Shown: positions 31,683-39,718 of the stretch, piece by piece
Layout: every line of letters starts with the position of its first letter
How positions within the stretch are numbered: position 1 is the stretch's first letter
Source of the DNA: Quinella sp. 2Q5
GTDB taxonomy: Bacteria > Bacillota > Negativicutes > Selenomonadales > Selenomonadaceae
NCBI GenBank assembly: GCA_015206785.1
Contig: JADEZQ010000002.1
Location: forward strand, 1 to 64,000
Length of the DNA stretch: 64,000 nt
Reading direction: 5' to 3'
Notes under the pieces: model-generated
The model's database searches: none
What the model was told of the DNA's origin: nothing
The model's input: only the letters and a program-made list of their open reading frames with translations
Made by a program: the position numbers and the translations under genes

Positions 31683-32101
31683 GGGCTTTGGCACTCGACA
31701 TCGGCGACAAGACCATCGGCATCGCGGCAAGTGACCCGCTCGGCTTAACGGCTCAGGGCGTCGAGACTATCCGCCGCACGTCGAACAAAGCCGACATCAA
31801 ACGCCTCGGCGAACTCGTCACGCAATACGAGGCAACGACCTTCGTCATCGGTCTGCCCAAGAACATGGACGGCACCGAAGGCACGCGCTGCGAACTCGTG
31901 CGCAAATTCGCCCGCAAGATCGCTGCCGCTTTGCCCGCCGTCGCGCAGGTCTTTTGGGACGAGAGATTGAGCACCGTCGCCGCGACGCGCGAACTCATTG
32001 CCGCCGACGTCACCCGACGCAAACGCAAGCAAGTCATCGACAAGATGGCGGCGGTTTACATTCTGCAAGGCTGGCTGGACGGCACGAGAGGAGATTTTTG
32101 A
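31679..32101 (+). CDS. ruvX: RuvX/YqgF-family Holliday junction resolvase homologue
   Basis: This 140-residue RNase H-fold nuclease is implicated in pre-16S rRNA 5' maturation and/or Holliday junction processing. The acidic catalytic residues are in [12 protein letters not shown] (Asp7), [11 protein letters not shown] and WDERLST. GTGA overlap with ireB couples translation, and the next gene starts at the base after its stop. Confidence 0.94.
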   Translation: MRALALDIGDKTIGIAASDPLGLTAQGVETIRRTSNKADIKRLGELVTQYEATTFVIGLPKNMDGTEGTRCELVRKFARKIAAALPAVAQVFWDERLSTVAATRELIAADVTRRKRKQVIDKMAAVYILQGWLDGTRGDF

Positions 32102-32419
32102 ATGGCTGACAAGCACGAGATTCTGGACGACGATTTTCTGATTGAGATGACCGACGAGGACGGCAACAAATTCTATTACGCCGAGGAAATGATTATCCCA
32201 ATAGACGGCGAGAACTTTGCTCTGCTCGTTGAAGTGCACGACTGCGACTGCGACGACGACTGCGACTGCGACGACGACTGCGACTGCGACGACGAAGTCA
32301 TTATTGCCAAGATAGTCACGGGTGCGGACGGCGAAGACGAATACATTGAGCCGACCGACGAAGAGTTTGCCAAGGTGCAGGAGGCGTACGAAAAACTTTT
32401 GGACGAGGAAGATGACTAA
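32102..32419 (+). CDS. DUF1292 protein with Cys-Asp repeat
   Basis: This 105-residue acidic protein is of the YrzB/DUF1292 family (LIEMTDEDGNKFYYAEEM...EDEYIEPTDEEFAKV). Between the two family blocks is an inserted Asp/Cys run at residues 47-64. It is encoded by three tandem copies of an 18-bp unit GACTGCGACTGCGACGAC, giving six Cys alternating with Asp. Such a stretch could bind metal, but that is inference. It overlaps mltG by 8 bp. Confidence 0.88.
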   Translation: MADKHEILDDDFLIEMTDEDGNKFYYAEEMIIPIDGENFALLVEVHDCDCDDDCDCDDDCDCDDEVIIAKIVTGADGEDEYIEPTDEEFAKVQEAYEKLLDEEDD

Positions 32420-33569
32420 CCCTGACGACAAAAAAATTCCGCCGCGCCGCGCCGATAAGACCGTCACACTGCTCAGCAAGCTCAACTTGTGGCTCGGCAA
32501 CATCATGAACGAAATTTCCGTGCGATACGTCGCCACGATTGCGGGCGCGGTTTTCTTTTGCATTGTCGCGGTGATTGCCGCGTTGGTCTTCGCTGACCCG
32601 AACGTTGCGCACGTCGATAAGCCCGTCGCCCCCGTCGAGACCAAAACCGAAGCTGACGCCGACGCCGTTGACGAGGAACACGCCATTCACGTCAAAATCC
32701 GCGAGGGACTTTCCACCGCAGAGATTGCCGACAGACTTTCCGAGAAGGGCGTCATCGGCAGCACGATAAAGTTCCGAATCCTGGCGCGTATCTACGGCTA
32801 CGACGACAAGCTTCGCCCGGGTTCTTACAGCTTCACGCCGGACATGAACATCGACGCCGTGTTTGCCAAGCTTTTGACGGGCGAGAAACGTCTGGTGCGC
32901 TTCACTATCCCCGAAGGCTTCGGCGTCAAGGAAATTGCCGAGCGGCTCAACAATCTGGATCTTGCCGACAAAGACGACTTCCTCAAGGCGGCGGCGGATT
33001 TCGCTCCGTATGATTACATGCGCAAGCACGAGAACGTTTTCTTCGCGGCGGAAGGCTTCCTCTTCCCCGACACCTACGCCGTGGAAAGCGACGTTGACGT
33101 CGACGAGCTGTTGACGTTGATGGCGAAGACCTTCGACGACAAGCTGACGCCTTCAATGCGCAAACGTGCCGAAGAGGCCGGCCTTAGCGTCTACGAGCTG
33201 ACGACGCTGGCGTCGCTGGTGGAACGCGAAGTCCGCTTCCCCGAAGACCGCCCGATAGTTGCGCAGGTGCTGTTAAAACGTCTCAAGCTCAACATGCCGC
33301 TGCAGACCGACGCCACGTTGCAATATCTGCGCGACGTGCCCAAGGAAGATTTGTCGATTGAAGACACGAAGGTCGATTCTCCGTACAACACCTATCAACA
33401 CGTCGGGCTTCCGCCGGGACCAATCGCCAGCCCAGGCATGGCGTCCATTCAAGCCGTGCTTCACCCCGCCGAGACCGATTACCTCTACTTCGTCGCCGAC
33501 CGCCGCGGTCACAATCATTATGCCTTCACCTACGAGGAGCATCTGGAACTTGTCAACAAATATCGTTAA
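32412..33569 (+). CDS. mltG: endolytic murein transglycosylase MltG
   Basis: This 385-residue membrane-anchored enzyme cleaves nascent glycan strands. A cytoplasmic N-terminus and one helix (about 38-60) are followed by a LysM-like domain and the YceG catalytic domain. EGFLFPDTY is at 214-222, the probable catalytic Glu271 is in ASLVEREV, and the C-terminus has PYNTYQHVGLPPGPIASPG. It is the last gene of the ireB operon; the next gene starts inside its 3' end. Confidence 0.94.
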   Translation: MTNPDDKKIPPRRADKTVTLLSKLNLWLGNIMNEISVRYVATIAGAVFFCIVAVIAALVFADPNVAHVDKPVAPVETKTEADADAVDEEHAIHVKIREGLSTAEIADRLSEKGVIGSTIKFRILARIYGYDDKLRPGSYSFTPDMNIDAVFAKLLTGEKRLVRFTIPEGFGVKEIAERLNNLDLADKDDFLKAAADFAPYDYMRKHENVFFAAEGFLFPDTYAVESDVDVDELLTLMAKTFDDKLTPSMRKRAEEAGLSVYELTTLASLVEREVRFPEDRPIVAQVLLKRLKLNMPLQTDATLQYLRDVPKEDLSIEDTKVDSPYNTYQHVGLPPGPIASPGMASIQAVLHPAETDYLYFVADRRGHNHYAFTYEEHLELVNKYR

Positions 33570-34764
33570 ACCCGAACTGCTCGCGCCCGCGGGCAACTTC
33601 GAGAAACTGCAGGCGGCGTTGATTTACGGAGCGGACGCCGTTTATTTCGGCGGGAAAGACTTCAGCTTGCGCACCATGAGCGACAACTTCACCCGCGAAG
33701 AAATTTTGGCGGCAGTCGACTTCACGCACGGGCTCGGCAAAAAAATTTACGCCGCGGTCAATGTCTTCGCACGCAACGCCGACATCGAGCCCGTCGCCGA
33801 ATATCTGGCGTTCCTTGACGGAGCGGGCGTCGACGCGGTTATCGTCTCCGACTTGGGCGTTTTGTCTTTGGCTAAGGCGACGAACCTCGACGTCCACATC
33901 AGCACGCAAGCGAACGTCACCAATCATCGCGCGGCAAAATTTTTCCACGAACTCGGTGCCAAACGCATCGTCCTTGCCCGCGAACTCACCCGCGACGAAA
34001 TTGCCGACATCAGACGCAACTGCGCGGCGGAGCTGGAAATTTTCATCCACGGCGCAATGTGCATTTCGTATTCGGGTCGCTGTTGGCTGTCGAAATTTTT
34101 GACGGGGCGCGACGCCAATCAAGGCAGTTGCACTCACTCTTGCCGCTGGAAATATAATCTCGTCGAAGAGACCCGCGAAGGCGAATTCTTTCCCGTCGGC
34201 GAAGATACGCGCGGCACCTACGTCATGAATTCACGAGACCTGTGCCTTCTGCCAAACATCGGCGACGTGATTCGGAGCGGCGTCGCGTCATTGAAGATCG
34301 AAGGGCGCATGAAGAGCGTCAACTATGTGGCGGGCGCGGTCAAGGTTTATCGCGCGGCAATCGACGAATTTTGCGCTGACCCCGAAAATTTTTCCGTCCG
34401 CGACGAATGGATTGCCGAGCTTGACAAAATTCCTCACCGACCATACACCGCGGGCTTCTTCACGGGCGACGCTCAGCCGACGGAATTTTATTCGACGTCC
34501 AAGCCGCAACGCGCGGCAAAATTTTTGGGCATCGTTCGCGCATTCAACGCGGCAACAATGACGGCAACCGTTGAACAGCGCGGCAAGTTCGTCGTCGGGC
34601 AAAGCGTGGAGTTCCTTCAGCCGCGGGGAAAAATTTTTTCGCAGACGATAACCGCAATCCGCGACGAGCTCGGCAAGGAACTTTCCGCCGCGCCGCACGC
34701 TCAACAAGTCGTCACCGTCCCCGTCGCCGAGCCCGTGGAAATTTGGTCACTGATGAGGAGTTGA
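33550..34764 (+). CDS. U32-family protein, probable tRNA hydroxylation factor (TrhP/YrrO-like)
   Basis: This 404-residue U32 (peptidase-family) protein has PELLAPAGNFEKLQAAL at the N-terminus. The cluster-type cysteines are in CISYSGRCWLS and GSCTHSCRWKY. Bacterial members with this pattern (YegQ/TrhP, YrrO) act in 5-hydroxyuridine formation at tRNA position 34. Placement after mltG matches Bacillus yrrO, so this is more likely than collagenase. The TTG at 33550 has AGGAG 10 bp upstream and overlaps mltG by 20 bp. Confidence 0.87.
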   Translation: MSTNIVKPELLAPAGNFEKLQAALIYGADAVYFGGKDFSLRTMSDNFTREEILAAVDFTHGLGKKIYAAVNVFARNADIEPVAEYLAFLDGAGVDAVIVSDLGVLSLAKATNLDVHISTQANVTNHRAAKFFHELGAKRIVLARELTRDEIADIRRNCAAELEIFIHGAMCISYSGRCWLSKFLTGRDANQGSCTHSCRWKYNLVEETREGEFFPVGEDTRGTYVMNSRDLCLLPNIGDVIRSGVASLKIEGRMKSVNYVAGAVKVYRAAIDEFCADPENFSVRDEWIAELDKIPHRPYTAGFFTGDAQPTEFYSTSKPQRAAKFLGIVRAFNAATMTATVEQRGKFVVGQSVEFLQPRGKIFSQTITAIRDELGKELSAAPHAQQVVTVPVAEPVEIWSLMRS

Positions 34765-34769
34765 ACATT

Positions 34770-35114
34770 ATGGGTTTCTTCAGAAATATTTTCGGCGGAC
34801 ACGAAGACGCTGAGCCGATTGATGTCGTCAACCCCGAAAACGCCGTGCGCAAGGCGGGCCGTGCTGTCGGGCGCGTGCAAGGCGTCGGCTTCCGTTTCTT
34901 CGTGATGAGCAACGCCAAAAGTTTCGGCATAACCGGCTGGGTCAAGAACATGAGCGACGGCTCGGTCACTATGGAACTGCAGGGCGAACCGCCGACGGTC
35001 GACAGGCTCATCGCCAAAATCAAACGCGGCAACGATTGGATCAAGGTCACCGCCTTTGAAGAATCCGATCTGCCCGTCGTGAAGGGAGAGAACACATTTG
35101 CAATCCGATACTGA
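34770..35114 (+). CDS. acylphosphatase-domain protein
   Basis: This 114-residue protein has a C-terminal acylphosphatase domain (about 34-114). The phosphate-binding loop is [11 protein letters not shown] with its catalytic Arg, and [11 protein letters not shown] provides the catalytic Asn. An N-terminal extension of about 33 residues ([18 protein letters not shown]) is not part of the fold and may be a tether. GAGGAG precedes the ATG; the stop lies inside aroQ. Confidence 0.85.
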   Translation: MGFFRNIFGGHEDAEPIDVVNPENAVRKAGRAVGRVQGVGFRFFVMSNAKSFGITGWVKNMSDGSVTMELQGEPPTVDRLIAKIKRGNDWIKVTAFEESDLPVVKGENTFAIRY

Positions 35115-35574
35115 CGGCGTCAACGTCAAACGAATTCTCGTGCTTAACGGTCCGAATCTGAATCTGCTGGGCACGCGCGAACCCGAAGTCTACGGGCGCA
35201 CGACGCTCGACGACATAAACGAACTGCTGCGTCTGCGGGCAAAGCAAGCGGGCGTCGAGGCGATTGACTTCCTGCAATCCAACTACGAAGGTCAACTCGT
35301 CGAGGCTATTCAAAATGCTCGCGGGCGTTACGATTTCATTCTGCTCAACGCCGGCGCACTCACTCATTACAGCATTGCCCTGCGCGACGCCATTGCTGCC
35401 GTGCCCGTGCCGGTCATCGAACTGCACCTGTCGAACATCCATCGCCGCGAAGAATTCCGCCGCACGTCTGTCATCGCGCCCGTGGTCATGGGGCAAATCT
35501 GCGGCTTCGGCGTCGACAGCTACATCGCCGCGTTGGACATCGCCATCAGAAAAATTCGGACGGATACGAAATGA
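35098..35574 (+). CDS. aroQ: 3-dehydroquinate dehydratase, type II
   Basis: This 158-residue shikimate-pathway enzyme forms dodecamers. The [21 protein letters not shown] block includes the catalytic Tyr, with further catalytic residues in [11 protein letters not shown] and [16 protein letters not shown]. The TTG at 35098 is used, with GGGAGAG about 8 bp upstream; it overlaps the acylphosphatase gene by 17 bp and pepP by 4 bp (ATGA). Confidence 0.95.
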   Translation: MQSDTDGVNVKRILVLNGPNLNLLGTREPEVYGRTTLDDINELLRLRAKQAGVEAIDFLQSNYEGQLVEAIQNARGRYDFILLNAGALTHYSIALRDAIAAVPVPVIELHLSNIHRREEFRRTSVIAPVVMGQICGFGVDSYIAALDIAIRKIRTDTK

Positions 35575-36653
35575 CGGCGGCGTTCGATTACGGCGGGCGG
35601 CTCGCGCGGTTGATTGACAGGCTCGCGGCTGAAGATGTCGACGCGCTGTTGATCACCAAGGCGGCGAACGTCACGTACCTTAGCGGCTTCCGCGGAGACA
35701 GCACCGCGCTCATCGTCGGGAAAAATTTTCGACGCCTCGTCACCGACGGTCGTTACGTGGAGCAAGCTCGTCGTCAGGCAAAAAATTTCGCGCTCGTCAA
35801 ACAGACCGAGGGGCTCAACAAAAAAATCGTCGAGGAGATTAAATCGCTCGGCTGTCGCAAGGTCGGCATCGAGGGGCTGGTTATGACGGTCGCTCAACAC
35901 GCTTACCTGCAGAAGGAACTGCCGAACGTCGACTTCAAGTCCGTTGAGCTCGACACGCTTCGCCAGGTCAAAGACGCCGCGGAGATTGCCAACATTCGCC
36001 GCGCCTGCAAAATCGCCGACGACGCCTTCGCGAAAATTTTGGACGTCATTCGCCCCGACGTCACCGAACTTGACATCGCCGCGCAGCTGGAATATTTTAT
36101 GCGGCGGCTCGGCTCCGAGAAGACGGCGTTTACGACGATTGTCGCTTCGGGTTGGCGAAGTTCCCTTCCACACGGCGCGGCAACCGACAAAAAAATTTCC
36201 GCGGGAGATTTCGTCACGCTCGACTTCGGTGCCACGTTCAACGGCTATCGCTCGGACATCACGCGCACGGTTTGTGTCGGCAAGGCGTCCATCGAACAGC
36301 GCAAAATTTATGACGCCGTGCTCGACGCGCAAGCTTACGGGCTGCAGATCATCACGGCCGGCAAGAGCGGCAAGGATATCGACGCGGCGGTTCGTGAACG
36401 ATTGGAGGCGGCGGGCTACGGAGAATTTTTCGTGCACGGCTTGGGTCACGGCGTCGGCTTGGAGATTCACGAGGAACCGCGGCTGTCGAGGCTGAGCAAA
36501 TGCGAACGTCTTCTGTCGGGAATGATCGTCACCGACGAGCCGGGCGTCTACGTGGAAAATTTTGGCGGCGTGCGCATTGAAGACACCGTCCTCGTCACCG
36601 ACGCTCAAGCTCAACCGCTGACGCGTTCGCCGAAAACTTTGATTGAGCTATAA
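35571..36653 (+). CDS. pepP: Xaa-Pro aminopeptidase (M24 family)
   Basis: This 360-residue dinuclear metallopeptidase cleaves N-terminal residues before proline. A creatinase N-terminal domain covers 1-130, followed by the pita-bread fold. Metal ligands appear in [42 protein letters not shown] and [11 protein letters not shown]. The aroQ-pepP-efp order is common in Firmicutes. The stop lies within an 18-bp direct repeat that recurs before efp. Confidence 0.94.
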   Translation: MTAAFDYGGRLARLIDRLAAEDVDALLITKAANVTYLSGFRGDSTALIVGKNFRRLVTDGRYVEQARRQAKNFALVKQTEGLNKKIVEEIKSLGCRKVGIEGLVMTVAQHAYLQKELPNVDFKSVELDTLRQVKDAAEIANIRRACKIADDAFAKILDVIRPDVTELDIAAQLEYFMRRLGSEKTAFTTIVASGWRSSLPHGAATDKKISAGDFVTLDFGATFNGYRSDITRTVCVGKASIEQRKIYDAVLDAQAYGLQIITAGKSGKDIDAAVRERLEAAGYGEFFVHGLGHGVGLEIHEEPRLSRLSKCERLLSGMIVTDEPGVYVENFGGVRIEDTVLVTDAQAQPLTRSPKTLIEL

Positions 36654-36756
36654 ATTTTTTTGCACGTTCAAGCGCGGCGATTGCCTTCAGTTGTCTGACG
36701 GTTAGACGCGATAACTGTTCCGTCGCTTTCAAAGCGGCTTGAGCTATAAATTTTTT
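36643..36756 (+). repeat. 78-bp insert flanked by 18-bp direct repeats between pepP and efp
   Basis: TTGAGCTATAAATTTTTT occurs at 36643-36660, holding the pepP stop, and again at 36739-36756, just before the efp GGAGG. The 78 bp between (36661-36738) contain short inverted repeats, for example CAGTTGTC/GATAACTG and GCTTTCAAAGC. The pattern is that of a small insertion with target duplication. Confidence 0.65.
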
Positions 36757-36770
36757 GGAGGCTGATACCA

Positions 36771-37328
36771 ATGATTTCAAGTACCGATTTCAGAACGGGG
36801 CTGACGATTGAGATTGACGGCATGGCGTGGCAAGTCGTCGAATTCCAGCACGTCAAGCCCGGCAAAGGCGCGGCGTTCGTGCGCACGAAGATCAAGAACG
36901 TGGAGACCGGCGCGGTCGTCGAACGCACCTTCAACCCCAACGAGAAGATGCCGCCCGCTCGCCTGGACACCAGCCGCATGCAGTTCCTCTACGAAGCCGA
37001 CGGGCAATATACCTTCATGGACGTGGAGACCTACGAACAGATTGAGCTGACTAAGGAGCAGCTCGGCACCGCGCTCAACTTCCTGATGGAGAACATGGAA
37101 GTCAACCTGCAGACTTTCAAGGGGCGCATCATCGGCGTCAACCTGCCCAACAGCGTCGAGCTCAAGGTCACCGAATGCGAACCCGCCGTCAAAGGCAACA
37201 CTGCCACCGGCGCGACGAAGAATGCCACGTTGGAGACCGGTTACGTCGTGCGCGTGCCGCTGTTCATCAACGAAGGCGACGTCCTGCGCATTGATACCCG
37301 CACCGGCAATTACATCGAACGCGCGTAA
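36771..37328 (+). CDS. efp: translation elongation factor P
   Basis: This 185-residue factor rescues ribosomes stalled at polyproline. The KOW-like domain I carries the tip residue Lys32 in KPGKGAAFV, which may be modified. Two OB domains follow, with [27 protein letters not shown] ribosome site precedes the ATG. No EpmA/EpmB genes are nearby. Confidence 0.97.
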   Translation: MISSTDFRTGLTIEIDGMAWQVVEFQHVKPGKGAAFVRTKIKNVETGAVVERTFNPNEKMPPARLDTSRMQFLYEADGQYTFMDVETYEQIELTKEQLGTALNFLMENMEVNLQTFKGRIIGVNLPNSVELKVTECEPAVKGNTATGATKNATLETGYVVRVPLFINEGDVLRIDTRTGNYIERA

Positions 37329-37350
37329 AATTTTCCCGCGAAAAAATTTT

Positions 37351-37382
37351 TCCCGTTGCTCGTGATGAGTGGCGGGATTTTT
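37351..37382 (+). terminator. efp terminator
   Basis: CCCGTTGCTC and GAGTGGCGGG pair (some G-T) around GTGAT, preceded by A/T-rich sequence and followed by ATTTTT. Confidence 0.8.
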
Positions 37383-37384
37383 GT

Positions 37385-37414
37385 TTGACGCGACAAAAAT
37401 TTTTCTGATATACT
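37385..37414 (+). promoter_or_regulatory. promoter of the methyltransferase gene
   Basis: TTGACG (37385-37390), an 18-bp spacer and TATACT (37409-37414) lie 37 bp before the GTG start at 37452. Confidence 0.6.
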
Positions 37415-37451
37415 CGCCGCGAAATCAGGCAAGGCTATCGGAGGTGGCGTT

Positions 37452-38240
37452 GTGAAATGTTTTGTTTGCGGCGAAGAAATGTCGCCGTTCATGGAAAAAT
37501 TTTTCGGGCTGAAGCATTTGGACGCGTGCCGATACGTTCGCTGCTCAGGTTGCGGGCTGGTCGTGGCGGAAACTCTGTACGATATGCCGCGCGAAGATTG
37601 GGAGCTGCTCAACCGCGAATGCCACGCCTATCAGCACACGGACGCGCTGGCGATTGATCCGCGTTGGCTCGACAGGTTGCATGCGCAGGCGGACGTTTTG
37701 GCTCGGCTGGCGAAGGTCGGCGTGCTCGAAGAATCTGCGCGGGCTGTCGACTTCGGTGCGGGCGACGGGAAATTGTCCGACTACCTTGCCGAAAAAATTT
37801 CTGCGCCGCCGCTGATGAAGTTCGATGCGTACATGGGCGACGAAAATTTTCTGCCGCCCGAAGAAATGTCGCCCGCCTCGTTCGACTTCGTGATAACGTG
37901 CTCGGTGTTTGAACATCTGCTCGGCGCGGCGGACGTGGAAAAAATTTTCGCGCTGTTGACGGCGGACGGGACGATGGCGTTGCACACGCTGGTTTGCGAA
38001 GAAATTCCGCGCGACCCAAATTGGTTCTACCTGCAGCCCGTGCACGCGACGCTATGGACGAACGCCGCCATGAAAAAAATTTTCCGCCGATACGGATTCA
38101 AAGCTTGCGCCTATCACGTCGACGCGCGGCTGTGGCTGATGATGCGCAGTCTCGAAAAATTTTCGCGGCTGAAAAATTTGGCGGGCTTCGTCGTCGCTGA
38201 AGACTTCGTTGATTACTGGAAGGGCAAGCCGTACCGATGA
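37452..38240 (+). CDS. zinc-ribbon class I SAM-dependent methyltransferase
   Basis: This 262-residue protein has an N-terminal zinc ribbon (Cys3, Cys6, Cys31, Cys34) and a methyltransferase core. The core has VDFGAGDGKLSDYL as SAM motif I and FDFVITCSVFEHLLG as the post-motif region. This layout is common in sugar or polyketide C-methyltransferases of surface polysaccharide loci, which suits the FabH-like and glycosyltransferase genes downstream. The substrate is unknown. The GTG has GGAGG 7 bp upstream. Confidence 0.82.
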   Translation: MKCFVCGEEMSPFMEKFFGLKHLDACRYVRCSGCGLVVAETLYDMPREDWELLNRECHAYQHTDALAIDPRWLDRLHAQADVLARLAKVGVLEESARAVDFGAGDGKLSDYLAEKISAPPLMKFDAYMGDENFLPPEEMSPASFDFVITCSVFEHLLGAADVEKIFALLTADGTMALHTLVCEEIPRDPNWFYLQPVHATLWTNAAMKKIFRRYGFKACAYHVDARLWLMMRSLEKFSRLKNLAGFVVAEDFVDYWKGKPYR

Positions 38241-38260
38241 ACGCCATCACGAAAATGCAA

Positions 38261-38360
38261 CGTCGAACTGCTCGGTCAGGTGCGGCTGACGGACGGGGAG
38301 ATTGCTTTCATTGAGCGGCACGTGCGGGCAATGACGCTTGCCAAAGCGCGGCGGCTGTGA
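38261..38360 (+). other. short coding-like remnant
   Basis: A stop-bounded frame without a usable start ends at 38360 and reads NVELLGQVRLTDGEIAFIER then HVRAMTLAKARRL, unlike random sequence. It may be the 3' scrap of a lost gene. The rightward promoter of the antitoxin-like RNA lies over its end. Confidence 0.3.
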
Positions 38361-38366
38361 TATAGT
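38338..38366 (+). promoter_or_regulatory. promoter of putative antitoxin RNA
   Basis: TTGCCA (38338-38343), a 17-bp spacer and TATAGT (38361-38366) with TG one base upstream form a near-consensus extended promoter firing rightward. No protein start follows. Confidence 0.7.
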
Positions 38367-38397
38367 GCATGCGTCATCGAAATGACAACCACGTGTT

Positions 38398-38411
38398 TCG
38401 TCAACATGGTG
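38398..38411 (+). repeat. 14-nt direct repeat, antitoxin copy
   Basis: TCGTCAACATGGTG, identical to 38596-38609; proposed pairing site with the toxin mRNA. Confidence 0.75.
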
Positions 38412-38420
38412 TGCGTTACC

Positions 38421-38453
38421 AAAAAAGAACCCCGAGCTAGCTACTCGGGGTTC
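38421..38453. terminator. shared bidirectional terminator of the toxin-antitoxin locus
   Basis: GAACCCCGAG and CTCGGGGTTC make a perfect 10-bp stem with loop CTAGCTA. The A-run 38421-38426 gives a strong U-tract for the leftward toxin mRNA. The rightward tract (CAAACGTTT) is weaker. Confidence 0.8.
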
Positions 38454-38512
38454 AAACGTTTAATCAGGTATTTCGTTTTGCGGGGTAACGATAACCACTG
38501 GGCTCTATGTGT

Positions 38513-38605
38513 TTACTTACGCCTGTCGAGCCACTTGCGGACGAAATGCAGGATGACTCCCGCCGTGACGTTCGCTGCGACGGCGACGACGAAACTCGTC
38601 AACAT
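38513..38605 (-). CDS. putative type I toxin, small hydrophobic membrane peptide (30 aa)
   Basis: The 30-residue frame MLTSFVVAVAANVTAGVILH then FVRKWLDRRK has one hydrophobic helix and a charged tail with KWLD. This is the look of Fst/TxpA-like or holin-like type I toxins of Firmicutes. The ribosome site AAAGGAGGTGATC is a perfect match to the 16S 3' end but is buried. CCTCC and GGAGG (38628-38614) can form a stem with a 5-nt loop, and GGTGATCACC is palindromic. It has its own promoter and terminator. Toxicity is inferred. Confidence 0.7.
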   Translation of the reverse strand: MLTSFVVAVAANVTAGVILHFVRKWLDRRK

Positions 38606-38609
38606 GGTG
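38596..38609 (+). repeat. 14-nt direct repeat, toxin start-codon copy
   Basis: The same TCGTCAACATGGTG as 38398-38411. On the toxin mRNA it reads CACCATGTTGACGA and spans the ATG (38605-38603). Confidence 0.75.
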
Positions 38610-38645
38610 ATCACCTCCTTTCCGGAGGCTTGCGCCACCGCCGCG

Positions 38646-38674
38646 ATTATACCGAAGAATTTTTGGCGCGACAA
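38646..38674 (-). promoter_or_regulatory. toxin promoter
   Basis: On the minus strand, TTGTCG (38674-38669), a 17-bp spacer and TATAAT (38651-38646) place transcription start near 38640, giving a 5' leader of about 34 nt. Confidence 0.7.
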
Positions 38675-38693
38675 GCGCGAAGGAGCTGACGAT

Positions 38694-39716
38694 ATGTATG
38701 CGAAGATACGGGCGGTGACGAGCTACTTGCCCGCGCAGATTGAACACAACAGCGAGATTGTCGACGGGCGGTTTATACGCAAGATAGGCGTTGAGAGCCG
38801 GCATATCGCCGCGGCGGACGAATCGGCGGGGGATATGGCGTTGGCGGCGGCTGAAAAAATTTTCGCCGAATACGACATCGATCGCCAAACCACGGACTTC
38901 ATCTTGCTCTGCACGCAGCACCCCGATTATCAAATGCCGCACACTGCCGCGCACATTCAAAGCCGCCTGGGTCTCGGCAAAGGCGTCGGAACGATGGATA
39001 TCGCGCTGGGCTGTTCGGGCTATGTCTACGGGCTTGCCGTCGCCAAAGGTCTGATTGAGACGGGGCTGGCGCGTAGGGTGCTGTTCCTCACGTCGAGCGT
39101 CTACACGAAGTACATCAACCGCCGCGATACGTCGGTGCGCCCGCTGTTTGGTGATGGGTCAACCGCCACGTGGATTGAGGCAGTCGACGAGGACACGCCG
39201 AGTTTGAACGCATTCGTCTTCGGCAGTGATGGTTCGCGCTTCGACAGGCTGATCATTCCCGTTGGCGGCAGCCGTCACACGCCGCGCGAGACACCCGAAG
39301 TCTTTGCCACCGACGACCAAAACAATTTCCGCTCCAACTACGAAGTCTTCATGGACGGCATGGCGATAACCTACTTCACGCTGCGCGAGGTGCCTAAGCT
39401 CGTCGACGACGTGTTGACTGCGGCGAACATCACCCGCGCGGACTTGGACTACTGCATCTTTCACCAGGCGAACAAGTTCATGATGAACTTCCTGCGCGAG
39501 AAAGCGGGCTTGAGTTCCGTCCCCTTCCACAACGACATCACGGCGACGGGCAACATCGTTTCGGGCTCGGTGCCGCTGGCGATTGAACAGGTTGCGAAAG
39601 CTCACGGCGCGGAAAATTTGCGGCGGGTGATGCTTTCAGGTTTCGGCGTCGGCTTGAGCTGGGCGGGGTGCATGGCGGATTTGTCGGGGCTGATGACGTT
39701 GAAGGGGGCGCGATAA
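38694..39716 (+). CDS. beta-ketoacyl-ACP synthase III-like protein
   Basis: This 340-residue thiolase-fold enzyme has the full KAS III triad: Cys107 in DIALGCSGYVYG, His257 in IFHQANKF and Asn287 in ATGNIVSG. It is therefore likely an active condensing or acyl-transfer enzyme. Because it is followed at once by a glycosyltransferase and no fatty-acid genes are near, a role in acylating or building a surface glycolipid is as likely as housekeeping FabH. The ATG at 38694 has AGGAG upstream. Confidence 0.88.
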   Translation: MYAKIRAVTSYLPAQIEHNSEIVDGRFIRKIGVESRHIAAADESAGDMALAAAEKIFAEYDIDRQTTDFILLCTQHPDYQMPHTAAHIQSRLGLGKGVGTMDIALGCSGYVYGLAVAKGLIETGLARRVLFLTSSVYTKYINRRDTSVRPLFGDGSTATWIEAVDEDTPSLNAFVFGSDGSRFDRLIIPVGGSRHTPRETPEVFATDDQNNFRSNYEVFMDGMAITYFTLREVPKLVDDVLTAANITRADLDYCIFHQANKFMMNFLREKAGLSSVPFHNDITATGNIVSGSVPLAIEQVAKAHGAENLRRVMLSGFGVGLSWAGCMADLSGLMTLKGAR

Positions 39717-39718
39717 TT

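Larger units (their letters stand above)
38373..38456 (+). ncRNA. putative type I antitoxin RNA (RNA II-like)
   Basis: The predicted transcript is about 85 nt. It opens with a stem-loop GTCAT-CGAA-ATGAC (38373-38386), then carries TCGTCAACATGGTG at 38398-38411. It ends in the shared hairpin 38427-38453. The 14-nt string is identical to plus-strand 38596-38609, so the RNA is fully complementary to the toxin mRNA across its start codon. The convergent layout, shared terminator and repeat-mediated pairing match the par/fst system of plasmid pAD1. Transcript ends are inferred. Confidence 0.6.

Noticed and set aside
36595..36780. Minus-strand frame of 61 codons across the pepP-efp junction with a repeated KKFIAQ
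   Set aside because: The repeat comes from the 18-bp direct repeats, there is no ribosome site, and it crosses the efp start; better explained as an insertion.
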